Shown: one piece after another, positions 1-5,342 of the stretch
How positions within the stretch are numbered: the stretch's first letter is position 1
Layout: each line of letters opens with the position of its first letter
Assembly (NCBI GenBank): GCA_027036755.1
Contig: JALWDV010000790.1
Coordinates: 1 to 6,638 of the forward strand
Direction of reading: 5' to 3'
DNA: 6,638 nt
From: Anaerolineae bacterium
GTDB lineage: Bacteria > Chloroflexota > Anaerolineae > J102
Program-made: the position numbers and the translations under genes
The notes under the pieces: model-generated
The model's input: the letters and a program-made list of their open reading frames with translations, nothing else
What the model was told of the DNA's origin: nothing
The model's database searches: none

Positions 1-2
1 CG

Positions 3-527
3 CCCACCCCCTATCCTGGCTTGATTCAGATAGGCAAGCCGGCCCGGGTCATCGCCCGCACGGGCCTGAACGTGCGGGAAGAGCCATCGCCCGACGCCAA
101 ACGTCTGGGCAACTTCCCGCCCAACGCGGTGGTGGTCGTCACCGACGGGCCGGTGGAGGCCGAGGGCTATCTGTGGTGGCGGGCCGACAATCAATTTGGC
201 CTGGCGGGTTGGGTGGCGGGCAGCGATGGCGAAGACCTGTGGCTGACCGCCGAGCTGGGCGACAAGCGCCCGGTCAATCGTCCGGTGCGCCTGGGCGATG
301 CGGTCATGGTCACCACCGCCAACGGCCGCAATCTCAGCATTCGCTACGAGCCCGGCGTGCACGGCCTGCTGAAGAAACGCGTCGTTGCCGGCACCCATTT
401 GCTGGTCATCGATGGGCCCGTGATCCTGGATAACGTGCGCTGGTGGAAAGTCCAGCGGGCGGACGGGCTCACAGGCTGGGCCGCGGAAGGCGGCAAGCGG
501 GAGCGGTGGCTCTCTCCCCTGGAATAG
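3..527 (+). CDS. SH3 domain protein, C-terminal part (5' end cut by window)
   Basis: The reading frame is open from base 3 to the TAG at 525-527 with no upstream stop, so the gene most likely begins outside the window; the first internal candidate start is a TTG at 21. Counting from that TTG, residues 8-75 form one bacterial SH3 (SH3b) domain, with the typical TGLNVREEPS opening, a central LWWRA strand and a closing GLAGWVA. Residues 91-166 form a second, more diverged SH3b domain (GRNLSIRYEPG, VRWWKVQ, LTGWAAE). SH3b domains usually bind peptidoglycan or cell-surface ligands, so an extracytoplasmic role is likely, but the part that would show a signal peptide or catalytic domain is missing. 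The FMN reductase gene starts 41 bases downstream on the same strand. The domain call is firm; the function of the whole protein is unknown. Confidence 0.8.
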   Translation, partial: PTPYPGLIQIGKPARVIARTGLNVREEPSPDAKRLGNFPPNAVVVVTDGPVEAEGYLWWRADNQFGLAGWVAGSDGEDLWLTAELGDKRPVNRPVRLGDAVMVTTANGRNLSIRYEPGVHGLLKKRVVAGTHLLVIDGPVILDNVRWWKVQRADGLTGWAAEGGKRERWLSPLE

Positions 528-568
528 CACAAACTCGTTTCTTCTCAATTCACGACATCGAGGTCATT

Positions 569-1198
569 ATGAAAGACCAACAGCCTCCCATTCTCATCGT
601 CGGCATTGTCGGCAGCCTGCGCCAGCAAAGCTACACCCGCATGGCCGTCACCATCGCGCTGCGGGGCGCGGCCGAAAAAGGCGCGCGGGTGCAGCTCGTC
701 GATTTGCGGCATTACGCGCTGCCCTTCTGCGATGGCTCGGGCAATGAGGCTGACGAATTCCCCGATGTAGCCCGATTGCGGGCCGAGGTGGCCGCGGCCC
801 AGGGGATCATCCTGGGCACGCCCGATTATCACGGCAGTTTCAGCGGCGTGCTGAAGAACGCTCTGGATCTGATGGGCTTCGACGAATTTGGCGGCAAGGT
901 GATGGGCCTGGTGGGCGTGGCGGGCGGTGCGCTGGGCGTGATCAACGCGTTGAATGATCTGCGCAAGGTGGGGCGTTCGCTGCACGCGTGGGTGACGCCC
1001 CAGCAGGCGGCTGTGCCCCAGGCGTGGCGACATTTCGACGATGACGGCGCACTGACTGATCCCGATTATGAGAAACGGCTGCTGGAGGTGGGGCGGGAAG
1101 TCGCCCATTTCGCGTCGCTGCTGGCGTCGAAGGAAACCCGCGCGTTTCTGGAGATGTGGGAAAACGCCATGCCCAATCCCGGCGCCGAGGGACGATGA
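569..1198 (+). CDS. NAD(P)H-dependent FMN reductase (flavodoxin-fold)
   Basis: A 209-residue protein of the NADPH-dependent FMN reductase family (SsuE/ChrR/ArsH-like flavodoxin fold), a cytoplasmic flavoprotein that uses NAD(P)H to reduce FMN, quinones or other electron acceptors. The FMN phosphate loop is GSLRQQSYTR at residues 15-24 after a first beta strand (ILIVGIV). The second flavin-contacting segment is GTPDYHGSFSGVLKNALD at 83-100, and a glycine-rich VAGGALGVINALNDLR lies at 117-132. The ATG at 569 was chosen because GAGGT lies 4 bases upstream and translation then begins just before the first strand; the frame stays open to 443, but that would add 42 Arg/Gly-rich residues unlike the family. 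The TGA overlaps the next gene's ATG as ATGA, so the two are probably co-translated. The physiological acceptor cannot be told from sequence. Confidence 0.88.
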   Translation: MKDQQPPILIVGIVGSLRQQSYTRMAVTIALRGAAEKGARVQLVDLRHYALPFCDGSGNEADEFPDVARLRAEVAAAQGIILGTPDYHGSFSGVLKNALDLMGFDEFGGKVMGLVGVAGGALGVINALNDLRKVGRSLHAWVTPQQAAVPQAWRHFDDDGALTDPDYEKRLLEVGREVAHFASLLASKETRAFLEMWENAMPNPGAEGR

Positions 1199-1812
1199 TC
1201 GCCATGTCGCGGGGCGGGATGGATGGGCCGCGCGTGGCTGCGATTGTGCTGGCAGCGGGCGCTTCCACCCGATTTGGCTCGCCCAAGCAGTTGCTGGCCT
1301 GGCGCGGGCGGCCGCTGCTGCAACATGTCATCTGGCAGGCCCTGGCCGCGCCCGTCTGCGAGGTCGTCGTAGCGTTGGGCGCGCATTATGCGCGCGTGAC
1401 GCCAATCGCTCATGGTTTGCCCGTGACGCTGGCCCGCAACGCGGATTGGGAAGCTGGTCTGAGCAGCAGCGTGGCGCTGGGGCTGCGCGCATTGCGCGGG
1501 CGGCCAGACGCAGCGATCTTTTTACTGGCGGATCAGCCGGGCGCGTCCCCCGAGCTCATTGCTCGCCTCATCCGCGCCTTCGCCCGCGTCCGGGCTCCTA
1601 TCGTTCTCCCCAGGGTGCGCGGCCAAAGGGGCAATCCCGCGCTTTTCGCCCGCGAGCTTTTCCCCGAACTCATGCAGGTGACCGGCGATCAGGGCGGTCG
1701 GGCGTTGCTGACGCGCTATTGGGATGACATCGCGTGGGTGGAAGCGGATGAACGGGCGTTGTTCGATATCGATACGCCCGAGGATGTGGCGTCGGCTCCC
1801 TCCGCTGACTGA
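1195..1812 (+). CDS. mocA: MocA-like molybdenum cofactor cytidylyltransferase
   Basis: A 205-residue nucleotidyltransferase of the MobA/MocA fold. The nucleotide-binding signature LAAGASTRFGSPKQLL is at residues 19-34, WEAGLSSSV at 85-93, the metal-binding LADQP at 111-115, GQRGNPALF at 143-151, GDQGGRALL at 164-172, and DIDTPEDV at 191-198. MocA-type enzymes transfer CMP from CTP to Mo-molybdopterin, making the dinucleotide cofactor of xanthine dehydrogenase/CO dehydrogenase-type hydroxylases. The motif set and length fit MocA better than GTP-using MobA, though related sugar-nucleotide transferases are not wholly excluded. The start at 1195 is favoured by the ATGA overlap and GAGGGA at 1187-1192, which is rather close; ATGs at 1204 and 1219 are alternatives and all precede the first strand. 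No hydroxylase subunit is in the window. The gene converges on the lipid kinase gene. Confidence 0.82.
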   Translation: MIAMSRGGMDGPRVAAIVLAAGASTRFGSPKQLLAWRGRPLLQHVIWQALAAPVCEVVVALGAHYARVTPIAHGLPVTLARNADWEAGLSSSVALGLRALRGRPDAAIFLLADQPGASPELIARLIRAFARVRAPIVLPRVRGQRGNPALFARELFPELMQVTGDQGGRALLTRYWDDIAWVEADERALFDIDTPEDVASAPSAD

Positions 1813-1835
1813 CGACGCCCGGGTCAACTCAGCGC

Positions 1836-1845
1836 GTCGGCCATG
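1836..1845. repeat. Left target-site duplication of the 1846-2080 element
   Basis: The ten bases GTCGGCCATG here are repeated exactly at 2081-2090, immediately outside the two inverted ends of the 1846-2080 element. The identity continues for four more bases (CGGC), which on this side coincide with the element's own first bases. Removing the element plus one copy restores an uninterrupted kinase reading frame. Confidence 0.75.
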
Positions 1846-2080
1846 CGGCAATTTCAAATTTGGTCCGGCAACGGGCCCCCCTCCCGGCCTCCCCCCGCTT
1901 CGGCTGACGCCTTGCAGGGGGAGGAGTCGCTGGTTTGCCAATCTGTTTGGCAGATGGACGTCTCCCTCCCCCGAACACGAGCGCAGCGAGTATCGGGGAA
2001 GGGGCGGGGTGGGCAAAAGGAGGCCGGGAGGGGTGAATTCGCCCCCTTTCCGCTTGCGGATTCTAATTTTGGGATTGCCG
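1846..2080. mobile_element. 235-bp non-autonomous inverted-repeat (MITE-like) insertion
   Basis: The ends are inverted repeats: CGGCAATTTCAAA at 1846-1858 and the reverse complement of CGGCAATCCCAAA at 2068-2080, matching at 11 of 13 positions. A second, perfect 15-bp inverted pair lies inside (CCCCTCCCGGCCTCC at 1878-1892, complement at 2019-2033). Further nested pairs include GGGGGAGGAG near 1916-1925 against CTCCCTCCCC near 1963-1972, and TGCCAA/TTGGCA around 1936-1952, so a transcript would fold into a long branched hairpin. The element is flanked by a perfect 10-bp direct repeat (1836-1845, 2081-2090). It encodes no transposase, so movement would need one supplied in trans. It fills the gap between the convergent mocA and lipid kinase genes and supplies the kinase's last five codons and stop. 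The transposase family cannot be assigned; a 10-bp duplication is seen with several DDE-type families. Confidence 0.72.
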
Positions 2081-3007
2081 GTCGGCCATGCGGCTGCGGT
2101 CCAGGCGGATGAGCAAACGGCGATGCAGCGAACGGATTTCGACGGGCGTCTGGCCCAGGGGATCGCCATCCAGATGATACGGCTGGGGCGGATCCGCGGT
2201 GACGACGACGCTGCGCACCTGCCGCCGAATGAGTCCGGCGGTGCGGCCATCGGGCGAAAGCGCCACCCGCGCCGCGCCATACAGCAGTTTGATCTTCGAG
2301 GCGTCGGTGAAGACCAGCAAATCCAGCAGGCCGTCATCGATTTTGGCCCCGGGCGTGAGGCGAAAGTAGCGGGCGTAAAGCCGGATGTTGGAGGCGATGA
2401 CCAGGGGAAATCGTCCTGCCAGGGTCTCGCCGTCATCCAGGCGCAGGGTCATGGCCGCGGGCGTGTAGGAGAATGCGCCCTTCAGCGCCGTGAGCGCGTA
2501 GGAAACCAACGGAGCCCGACGCTTGAACGCCAGTTGCGATTCCACCTGCCCGGTGATGACCGCGTCCAGGCCCGCGCCCGCCCAGCACAGAAAGCTGCGT
2601 CCGTTGGCCTGGCCCACATCCACCCGCACCGGCTCGTTTTCGATGATGATGTGCGCGGCCCGGGCCGGCGCGTCGTCATGCACCGATGTGGGAAAGGGCA
2701 GGCCCACCTCTCGGGCGAAGACGTTGCCCGTGCCCATGGGAATGACCCCGAACTGCACATCCGCCACCCCGCTGCGCAGCAAACCATCCACCGCCTGCCC
2801 AATGGAGCCGTCGCCGCCCGCCACGATGACGCATCGATAGCCTGCCAGCGCCGCTTTTTCCGCCAGATCGCGGGCGTGGCCCTTGCGTTCCGTCACCCAC
2901 ACCTGCGTTTCCCAACCGGCATTGGCGAAAGTCTCTTCGGCGCGGGCGAAGGCGAACTGTCGCTGCGGGCTGCCGGAGATGGGGTTTCGGATGATAATGG
3001 CTTGCAT
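2063..3007 (-). CDS. Diacylglycerol/lipid kinase, YegS/BmrU family
   Basis: A 314-residue protein of the diacylglycerol-kinase catalytic family (YegS/DgkB/BmrU type), which phosphorylates a lipid such as diacylglycerol with ATP at the inner face of the membrane. It starts with the beta strand and NPISG loop (residues 8-12). The nucleotide-binding loop is GGDGSIGQAVDGL at 64-76, GTGNVFAR is at 92-99, GAGLDA at 144-149, DDGLLDLLV at 224-232, and the C-terminal LDGDPLG at 279-285. Compared with the common GGDGTxNEV and GTxNDFAR forms, it has Ser for Thr, Gly-Gln for Asn-Glu, and Val for Asp, so its lipid substrate is uncertain. The ATG at 3007 puts the first strand at the N-terminus; no good Shine-Dalgarno precedes it. 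The last five residues (RQSQN) and the TAG are encoded by the inserted 1846-2080 element; the pre-insertion protein probably ended MADALS. Confidence 0.88.
   Translation of the reverse strand: MQAIIIRNPISGSPQRQFAFARAEETFANAGWETQVWVTERKGHARDLAEKAALAGYRCVIVAGGDGSIGQAVDGLLRSGVADVQFGVIPMGTGNVFAREVGLPFPTSVHDDAPARAAHIIIENEPVRVDVGQANGRSFLCWAGAGLDAVITGQVESQLAFKRRAPLVSYALTALKGAFSYTPAAMTLRLDDGETLAGRFPLVIASNIRLYARYFRLTPGAKIDDGLLDLLVFTDASKIKLLYGAARVALSPDGRTAGLIRRQVRSVVVTADPPQPYHLDGDPLGQTPVEIRSLHRRLLIRLDRSRMADRQSQN
2081..2090. repeat. Right target-site duplication of the 1846-2080 element
   Basis: This is an exact copy of GTCGGCCATG at 1836-1845. Here it lies within the kinase gene and encodes Met307-Ala308-Asp309 on the minus strand, directly before the element-derived tail. 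Confidence 0.75.
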
Positions 3008-3022
3008 GGGGGAATTCGGGCG

Positions 3023-3052
3023 TTGCCTGTTAGCAAAAACTCATGCTAAACT
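3023..3052 (+). promoter_or_regulatory. Possible promoter of the tRNA-Arg gene
   Basis: TTGCCT at 3023-3028 and TAAACT at 3047-3052 are separated by 18 bases, and the -10 box carries the extended TG (TGCTAAACT from 3044). Transcription would begin about base 3059, one or two bases before the mature tRNA, leaving almost no 5' leader. Each hexamer matches the sigma-70 consensus at four of six positions, so this is plausible but weak. Confidence 0.4.
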
Positions 3053-3060
3053 ATGGTCAT

Positions 3061-3133
3061 GCCCCCGTAGCTCAGTGGATAGAGCGATGGTTTCCTAAAC
3101 CATGCGTCGCAGGTTCGAGTCCTGCCGGGGGCG
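3061..3133 (+). tRNA. tRNA-Arg (anticodon CCT)
   Basis: A complete cloverleaf can be drawn in 73 bases. The acceptor stem is GCCCCCG with CGGGGGC (3061-3067, 3126-3132); the D arm is GCTC-AGTGGATA-GAGC; the anticodon arm is ATGGT-TTCCTAA-ACCAT; the variable loop is GCGTC; and the T arm is GCAGG-TTCGAGT-CCTGC. All stems pair perfectly. The anticodon CCT reads the AGG arginine codon. The A at position 20 of the D loop (AGTGGATA) and the G discriminator agree with arginine identity. The CCA end is not encoded and must be added after transcription. A run of five T at 3136-3140 just after the gene may help end transcription. Confidence 0.97.
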
Positions 3134-3153
3134 TCTTTTTATTGGAAATGGCA

Positions 3154-3171
3154 CTCCCTCGGAATGACGTA
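3154..3171. repeat. Partial copy (one end) of the 3250-3331 repeat
   Basis: CTCCCTCGGAATGACGTA here matches CTCCCTCGAAATGACGTA at 3316-3333 in 17 of 18 positions and in the same orientation. It is the right end of the GTCATTCCGA-type palindromic element described next, without a visible left partner. It may be a fragment left by deletion or a truncated copy. Confidence 0.6.
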
Positions 3172-3249
3172 TTTGGAGGAGATTTGACATTGTCGAAGCA
3201 GTCACCATGAGCGATAGCTCACCACATAACGAATGAAAATCTCTTGCTG

Positions 3250-3331
3250 CGTCATTCCGACGACCGCAGGGAGGAGGAATCTACTCGTCTGCAAGGGGAT
3301 TTCTCGGTCGCTGCGCTCCCTCGAAATGACG
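3250..3331. repeat. Palindromic GTCATTCCGA-type intergenic repeat
   Basis: The segment has inverted ends: CGTCATTCCGA at 3250-3260 and TCGAAATGACG at 3321-3331 (10 of 11 matches when reverse-complemented). Inner pairing is looser, with GACCGCAGGGAG against CTCCC and GCGACC-like bases. The style (GTCATTCCGA, a block with GGAATCT, a spacer, then the complement) is that of a short palindromic repeat that I recall being scattered between genes in many bacteria, including Chloroflexota. It carries no gene and no clear flanking duplication could be found. Confidence 0.6.
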
Positions 3332-3433
3332 TAAGAGAGCCTATTTTCGGAACAGTTACCATTCGTAACTATACAGGCCACGGCGAAAAACGCCAGACCA
3401 AGCAACGTTGGCCATGTATGCCAACCCAGGTCA

Positions 3434-3537
3434 TGCGTAAGACGTCAAACGTCAGGCCGTTATCGCCAAAAATGTGTCCTGCAATGAGCCATGACATCGT
3501 TACGCAGTGTGACGTTTGACGCTTGACGTTTTACGGT
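3434..3537. repeat. Heptamer-phased inverted repeat around TGACGTT units
   Basis: The left arm contains heptamers TGCGTAA, GACGTCA, AACGTCA (3434-3454); the right arm contains TGACGTT, TGACGCT, TGACGTT, TTACGGT (3510-3537). The innermost 12 bases (CGTCAAACGTCA, 3443-3454) are exactly complementary to TGACGTTTGACG at 3510-3521, with about 55 bases of unrelated loop. The arms are short tandem arrays of a 7-bp unit in opposite orientations. No protein is encoded and the role is unknown. Confidence 0.6.
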
Positions 3538-3563
3538 CTTGGCATGTCGCCTGTTGCGGCCCT

Positions 3564-3576
3564 AACCTTCAAGGTT
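3564..3576. repeat. Isolated 13-bp palindrome AACCTTCAAGGTT
   Basis: This is an odd palindrome of six paired bases around one central base, followed by TGA. It has the same design as AACCTGACAGGTT, which bounds the core of the two repeats flanking xpt, but appears here singly. It lies just beyond the stop of the membrane protein gene. An imperfect stem of about 9 bp (TGACATGT with ACATAGTCA, 3577-3599) is adjacent and could help end that gene's transcript, although no T-run follows. Confidence 0.45.
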
Positions 3577-3608
3577 TGACATGTGAGCTACATAGTCACA
3601 ACCATTCA

Positions 3609-4223
3609 TCAATCATTGCCGACGCGTTTTTCGACCAGATAGCCGGTGAACGAGAGGGCTGAGAGGACGGCCGAAAAGACAATCCCCAGGTAGATCAGGG
3701 GCAGGATGCGGTCGGGCGATTCGCCGATGGGGTTGGCCGGATGGCGGACGAGGGAGGTGCTGCGCACCAGAAACAGCAGAATGAACGCGAAGATGAACTG
3801 GGCGATGGCGGTGAATTTGGGCTGGTCGATCCACCATGTCAGCACCAGAAAAACCGCGCCCACTGCGATCACCCGCAAGGTCATCTGCGTGCGCGGTTCG
3901 CCAAAATCCACCAGCACGCCCCAGGCGATTTTGGCCGGAATCATGGAGATGAGAAAGCCCAGCACCCACAGGGAGAAGGCCACGACGCCCAGACAGGTCA
4001 TCCAGACGAACAGCTTCTCATTCCCCAGCAGATAGCCCGCAGCCGTCAACGCCGCGATGAGAAACACATACACCGCCGCCTGGGTGAGAGAGCCGTGTGC
4101 AAACACCCAGCGCAAGACGGCTCCCAACGTGCGCTCGGGCGGCGTCAGGAACAGCAAAAGCAGCCAGAGCGCGGCGAAGAGGATAGCGAGGAGGAGGTAG
4201 GGGATTTTTCTGCCAAAAATCAT
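3609..4223 (-). CDS. Six-helix integral membrane protein of unknown function
   Basis: A 204-residue, strongly hydrophobic protein that I do not recognise. Six likely membrane helices can be read at about residues 8-27, 49-67, 71-94, 115-133, 139-156 and 174-196. They are joined by short loops carrying charged residues, such as PPERT after helix 1, DFGEPRTQ before helix 4, and RHPANPIGESPDR between helices 5 and 6. The N-terminal MIFGRK and C-terminal EKRVGND suggest both ends are cytoplasmic by the positive-inside rule. There is no catalytic motif, cysteine pair or transporter signature visible. The ATG at 4223 lies directly before the first helix; no clear Shine-Dalgarno precedes it. It lies downstream of xpt on the same strand but 260 bases away, separated by a repeat element, so an operon is unlikely. 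Coding status is supported by the clean helix pattern. Confidence 0.75.
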   Translation of the reverse strand: MIFGRKIPYLLLAILFAALWLLLLFLTPPERTLGAVLRWVFAHGSLTQAAVYVFLIAALTAAGYLLGNEKLFVWMTCLGVVAFSLWVLGFLISMIPAKIAWGVLVDFGEPRTQMTLRVIAVGAVFLVLTWWIDQPKFTAIAQFIFAFILLFLVRSTSLVRHPANPIGESPDRILPLIYLGIVFSAVLSALSFTGYLVEKRVGND

Positions 4224-4285
4224 GGGATGATGTCAGAACGTGATGACCGGAGCCGAGGACGGGGCGCGCCTTCTGGTCTTCCGTC

Positions 4286-4457
4286 GTAACAGCTCAGGTC
4301 ATTCGCGCTTGAACTAACCTGACAGGTTCCTTTGGCAACGCTCCAGAGCCTTGCACGCTTCGTTGCTGGCTGAAAATCGCACATCCTGCCGCCAGGGTTA
4401 CGAGAACCTGTCAGGTTTGAATGAAAAAGACAACCAACTGGCATACGTCAGCAGCAC
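4286..4457. mobile_element. MITE-like repeat, copy 1 (downstream of xpt)
   Basis: The core 4316-4417 is bounded by AACCTGACAGGTT (4316-4328) and its exact reverse complement (4405-4417). It is 102 bp long and aligns without gaps to 5161-5262 with 11 differences by hand count. Similarity to copy 2 continues outward to about 4286 and 4457, though the outer ends (GTAACAGCTCA and TCAGCAGCAC) are decayed compared with copy 2. The bases CTTCCGT occur just outside each end (4278-4284 and 4458-4464), a probable remnant of a target duplication. There is no coding capacity. The element lies between the membrane protein start and the xpt stop. Confidence 0.7.
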
Positions 4458-4483
4458 CTTCCGTTCCCGGTTTTCGGTCCGTT

Positions 4484-5101
4484 TCAGGAGAGACTGGGCG
4501 GAGCCAGATGGATTTCGCCATCCGCCAGGCTGGTGACTTTGACCAAAGAATAAACGGGCGCACCGAAGCGCGTCAACTCATCCCGCCCGTGCTCGAAGGT
4601 CTTTTCCAGCACGACGCCAAAGGCCACGATCTCGCCTTGCGCCATGGTCACCAGATCGCCCAGCGCGGCCATGGTCGCGCCCTTGGCCAGGAAATCATCC
4701 ACGATGAACACCTTGTCGCCAGGCTGGATGACATGGGAGCCCAAAAAGAGCTGCACGGGCTTGTTTTTGGTGCGGCTGAAGGAATCGACCACATGATAGC
4801 CGCCCTCGGGCAGGGTGATGGGGCGGCTCTTCTTGGCGAACACCACCGACGCGGGATGAGGCCATTGCTCGTTGTTCACCGTCATGGCCGTGAACACCGC
4901 CACACTGATGCCCGACGCCTCAGCAGTCAGAATCACGTCGATGTGTTGATCCCGGACGATGCGGGCCAGCACCGCGCCGGCGTACGCGCTGAAAGTGTAG
5001 TCGATACGATGGTTCAGCAGGGTGTCCACATTTACGATGCTGTCGCCCACAGCCTTGCCCTGCTCTTTCACCATGGCGTTGATGCGCTCCAGTAGGTACA
5101 C
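4484..5101 (-). CDS. xpt: Xanthine phosphoribosyltransferase
   Basis: A 205-residue purine salvage enzyme of the type I phosphoribosyltransferase fold, joining xanthine to PRPP to give XMP in the cytoplasm. It follows the Bacillus Xpt pattern: the N-terminal NVDTLLNHRID (residues 24-34), EASGIS at 61-66, VFAKKSRPITL at 87-97, the PRPP-binding VFIVDDFLAKGAT at 131-143 and VVLEKTFEHGRDEL at 163-176. It is about ten residues longer than the Bacillus enzyme, partly from a short insert (NNEQWPHP, 76-83) before the VFAKK strand. The start is GTG at 5101, supported by AAGGAAGG five bases upstream and by alignment of the N-terminus; the next Met is residue 10. No purine riboswitch was recognised in the leader; instead a ~174-bp repeat lies between promoter and gene. 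Direct repeats flank the gene on both sides. Confidence 0.9.
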   Translation of the reverse strand: MYLLERINAMVKEQGKAVGDSIVNVDTLLNHRIDYTFSAYAGAVLARIVRDQHIDVILTAEASGISVAVFTAMTVNNEQWPHPASVVFAKKSRPITLPEGGYHVVDSFSRTKNKPVQLFLGSHVIQPGDKVFIVDDFLAKGATMAALGDLVTMAQGEIVAFGVVLEKTFEHGRDELTRFGAPVYSLVKVTSLADGEIHLAPPSLS

Positions 5102-5104
5102 GAT

Positions 5105-5113
5105 GACCTTCCT
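5105..5113 (-). promoter_or_regulatory. Ribosome binding site of xpt
   Basis: On the minus strand AAGGAAGGT lies about five bases before the GTG at 5101. It is a strong Shine-Dalgarno sequence and supports use of the non-ATG start. It lies outside the repeat element, between the element and the gene. Confidence 0.65.
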
Positions 5114-5130
5114 TGTAACAGAAAGTGAAG

Positions 5131-5304
5131 GTAACTGCTAAGGCCGTTTTCGCTCGAATTAACCTGACAGGTTTCTTTGGCAGCGATTCAGCGCCTTGCA
5201 CGATTCAGTGCTGGCTAAAAACCGCACATCCTGCCGCCAAGGTTACGAGAACCTGTCAGGTTTGAGTGAAAGAAACCAACCAACTGGCATACGTTAGCAG
5301 TTAC
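5131..5304. mobile_element. MITE-like repeat, copy 2 (upstream of xpt)
   Basis: The outer ends are a perfect 11-bp inverted pair: GTAACTGCTAA at 5131-5141 and TTAGCAGTTAC at 5294-5304. The core is bounded by AACCTGACAGGTT (5161-5173) and its exact complement (5250-5262). Each 13-mer is itself an odd palindrome, so several alternative hairpins are possible. The element is 174 bp and about 89% identical to copy 1 over the core. Flanking bases AAAGTGAAG (5122-5130) and AAATGAAG (5305-5312) differ by one base deletion and could be a decayed target duplication. There is no coding capacity. It occupies most of the xpt leader region between xpt and the divergent glycosyltransferase gene. Confidence 0.75.
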
Positions 5305-5333
5305 AAATGAAGAAGGAAAGGGACGATGCACCG

Positions 5334-5342
5334 ATTTTAGCA
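5334..5342 (-). promoter_or_regulatory. Possible extended -10 promoter for xpt
   Basis: Read on the minus strand this is TGCTAAAAT, an extended -10 element with five of six matches to TATAAT and the TG dinucleotide. No convincing -35 box is present. Initiation near 5327 would give xpt a leader of about 225 bases containing the whole 5131-5304 repeat. The same bases serve as the -35 box of the divergent glycosyltransferase promoter. Confidence 0.35.

Noticed and set aside
443..568. Upstream start for the FMN reductase at 443
   Set aside because: It would add 42 low-complexity residues overlapping the SH3 gene in another frame; the ATG at 569 has a Shine-Dalgarno and the family's normal N-terminus.
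1724..3049. Open frame of 441 codons on the + strand
   Set aside because: It runs antisense to the lipid kinase gene and through the inserted element; its translation is rich in Arg, Gly, Pro and His with no recognisable domain, while the minus strand carries clear kinase motifs.
3244..3519. Possible small gene in the repeat-rich gap
   Set aside because: The frame passes through a palindromic repeat and the heptamer array, has no ribosome binding site and no coherent protein character.
3250..3537. CRISPR array
   Set aside because: The repeats are palindromic pairs and 7-bp tandem units; there are no regularly spaced direct repeats of 25-40 bases with unique spacers.
4461..4483. Intrinsic terminator after xpt
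   Set aside because: Only a weak stem (CCG/CGG around GTTTT) can be drawn and no T-run follows on the minus strand.
4421..5095. Open frame of 224 codons on the + strand
   Set aside because: It is antisense to xpt, which has unambiguous phosphoribosyltransferase motifs.
4286..5304. Composite transposon carrying xpt
   Set aside because: The two flanking elements are short, encode no transposase and each seems to have its own flanking duplication, so separate insertions are the simpler reading.
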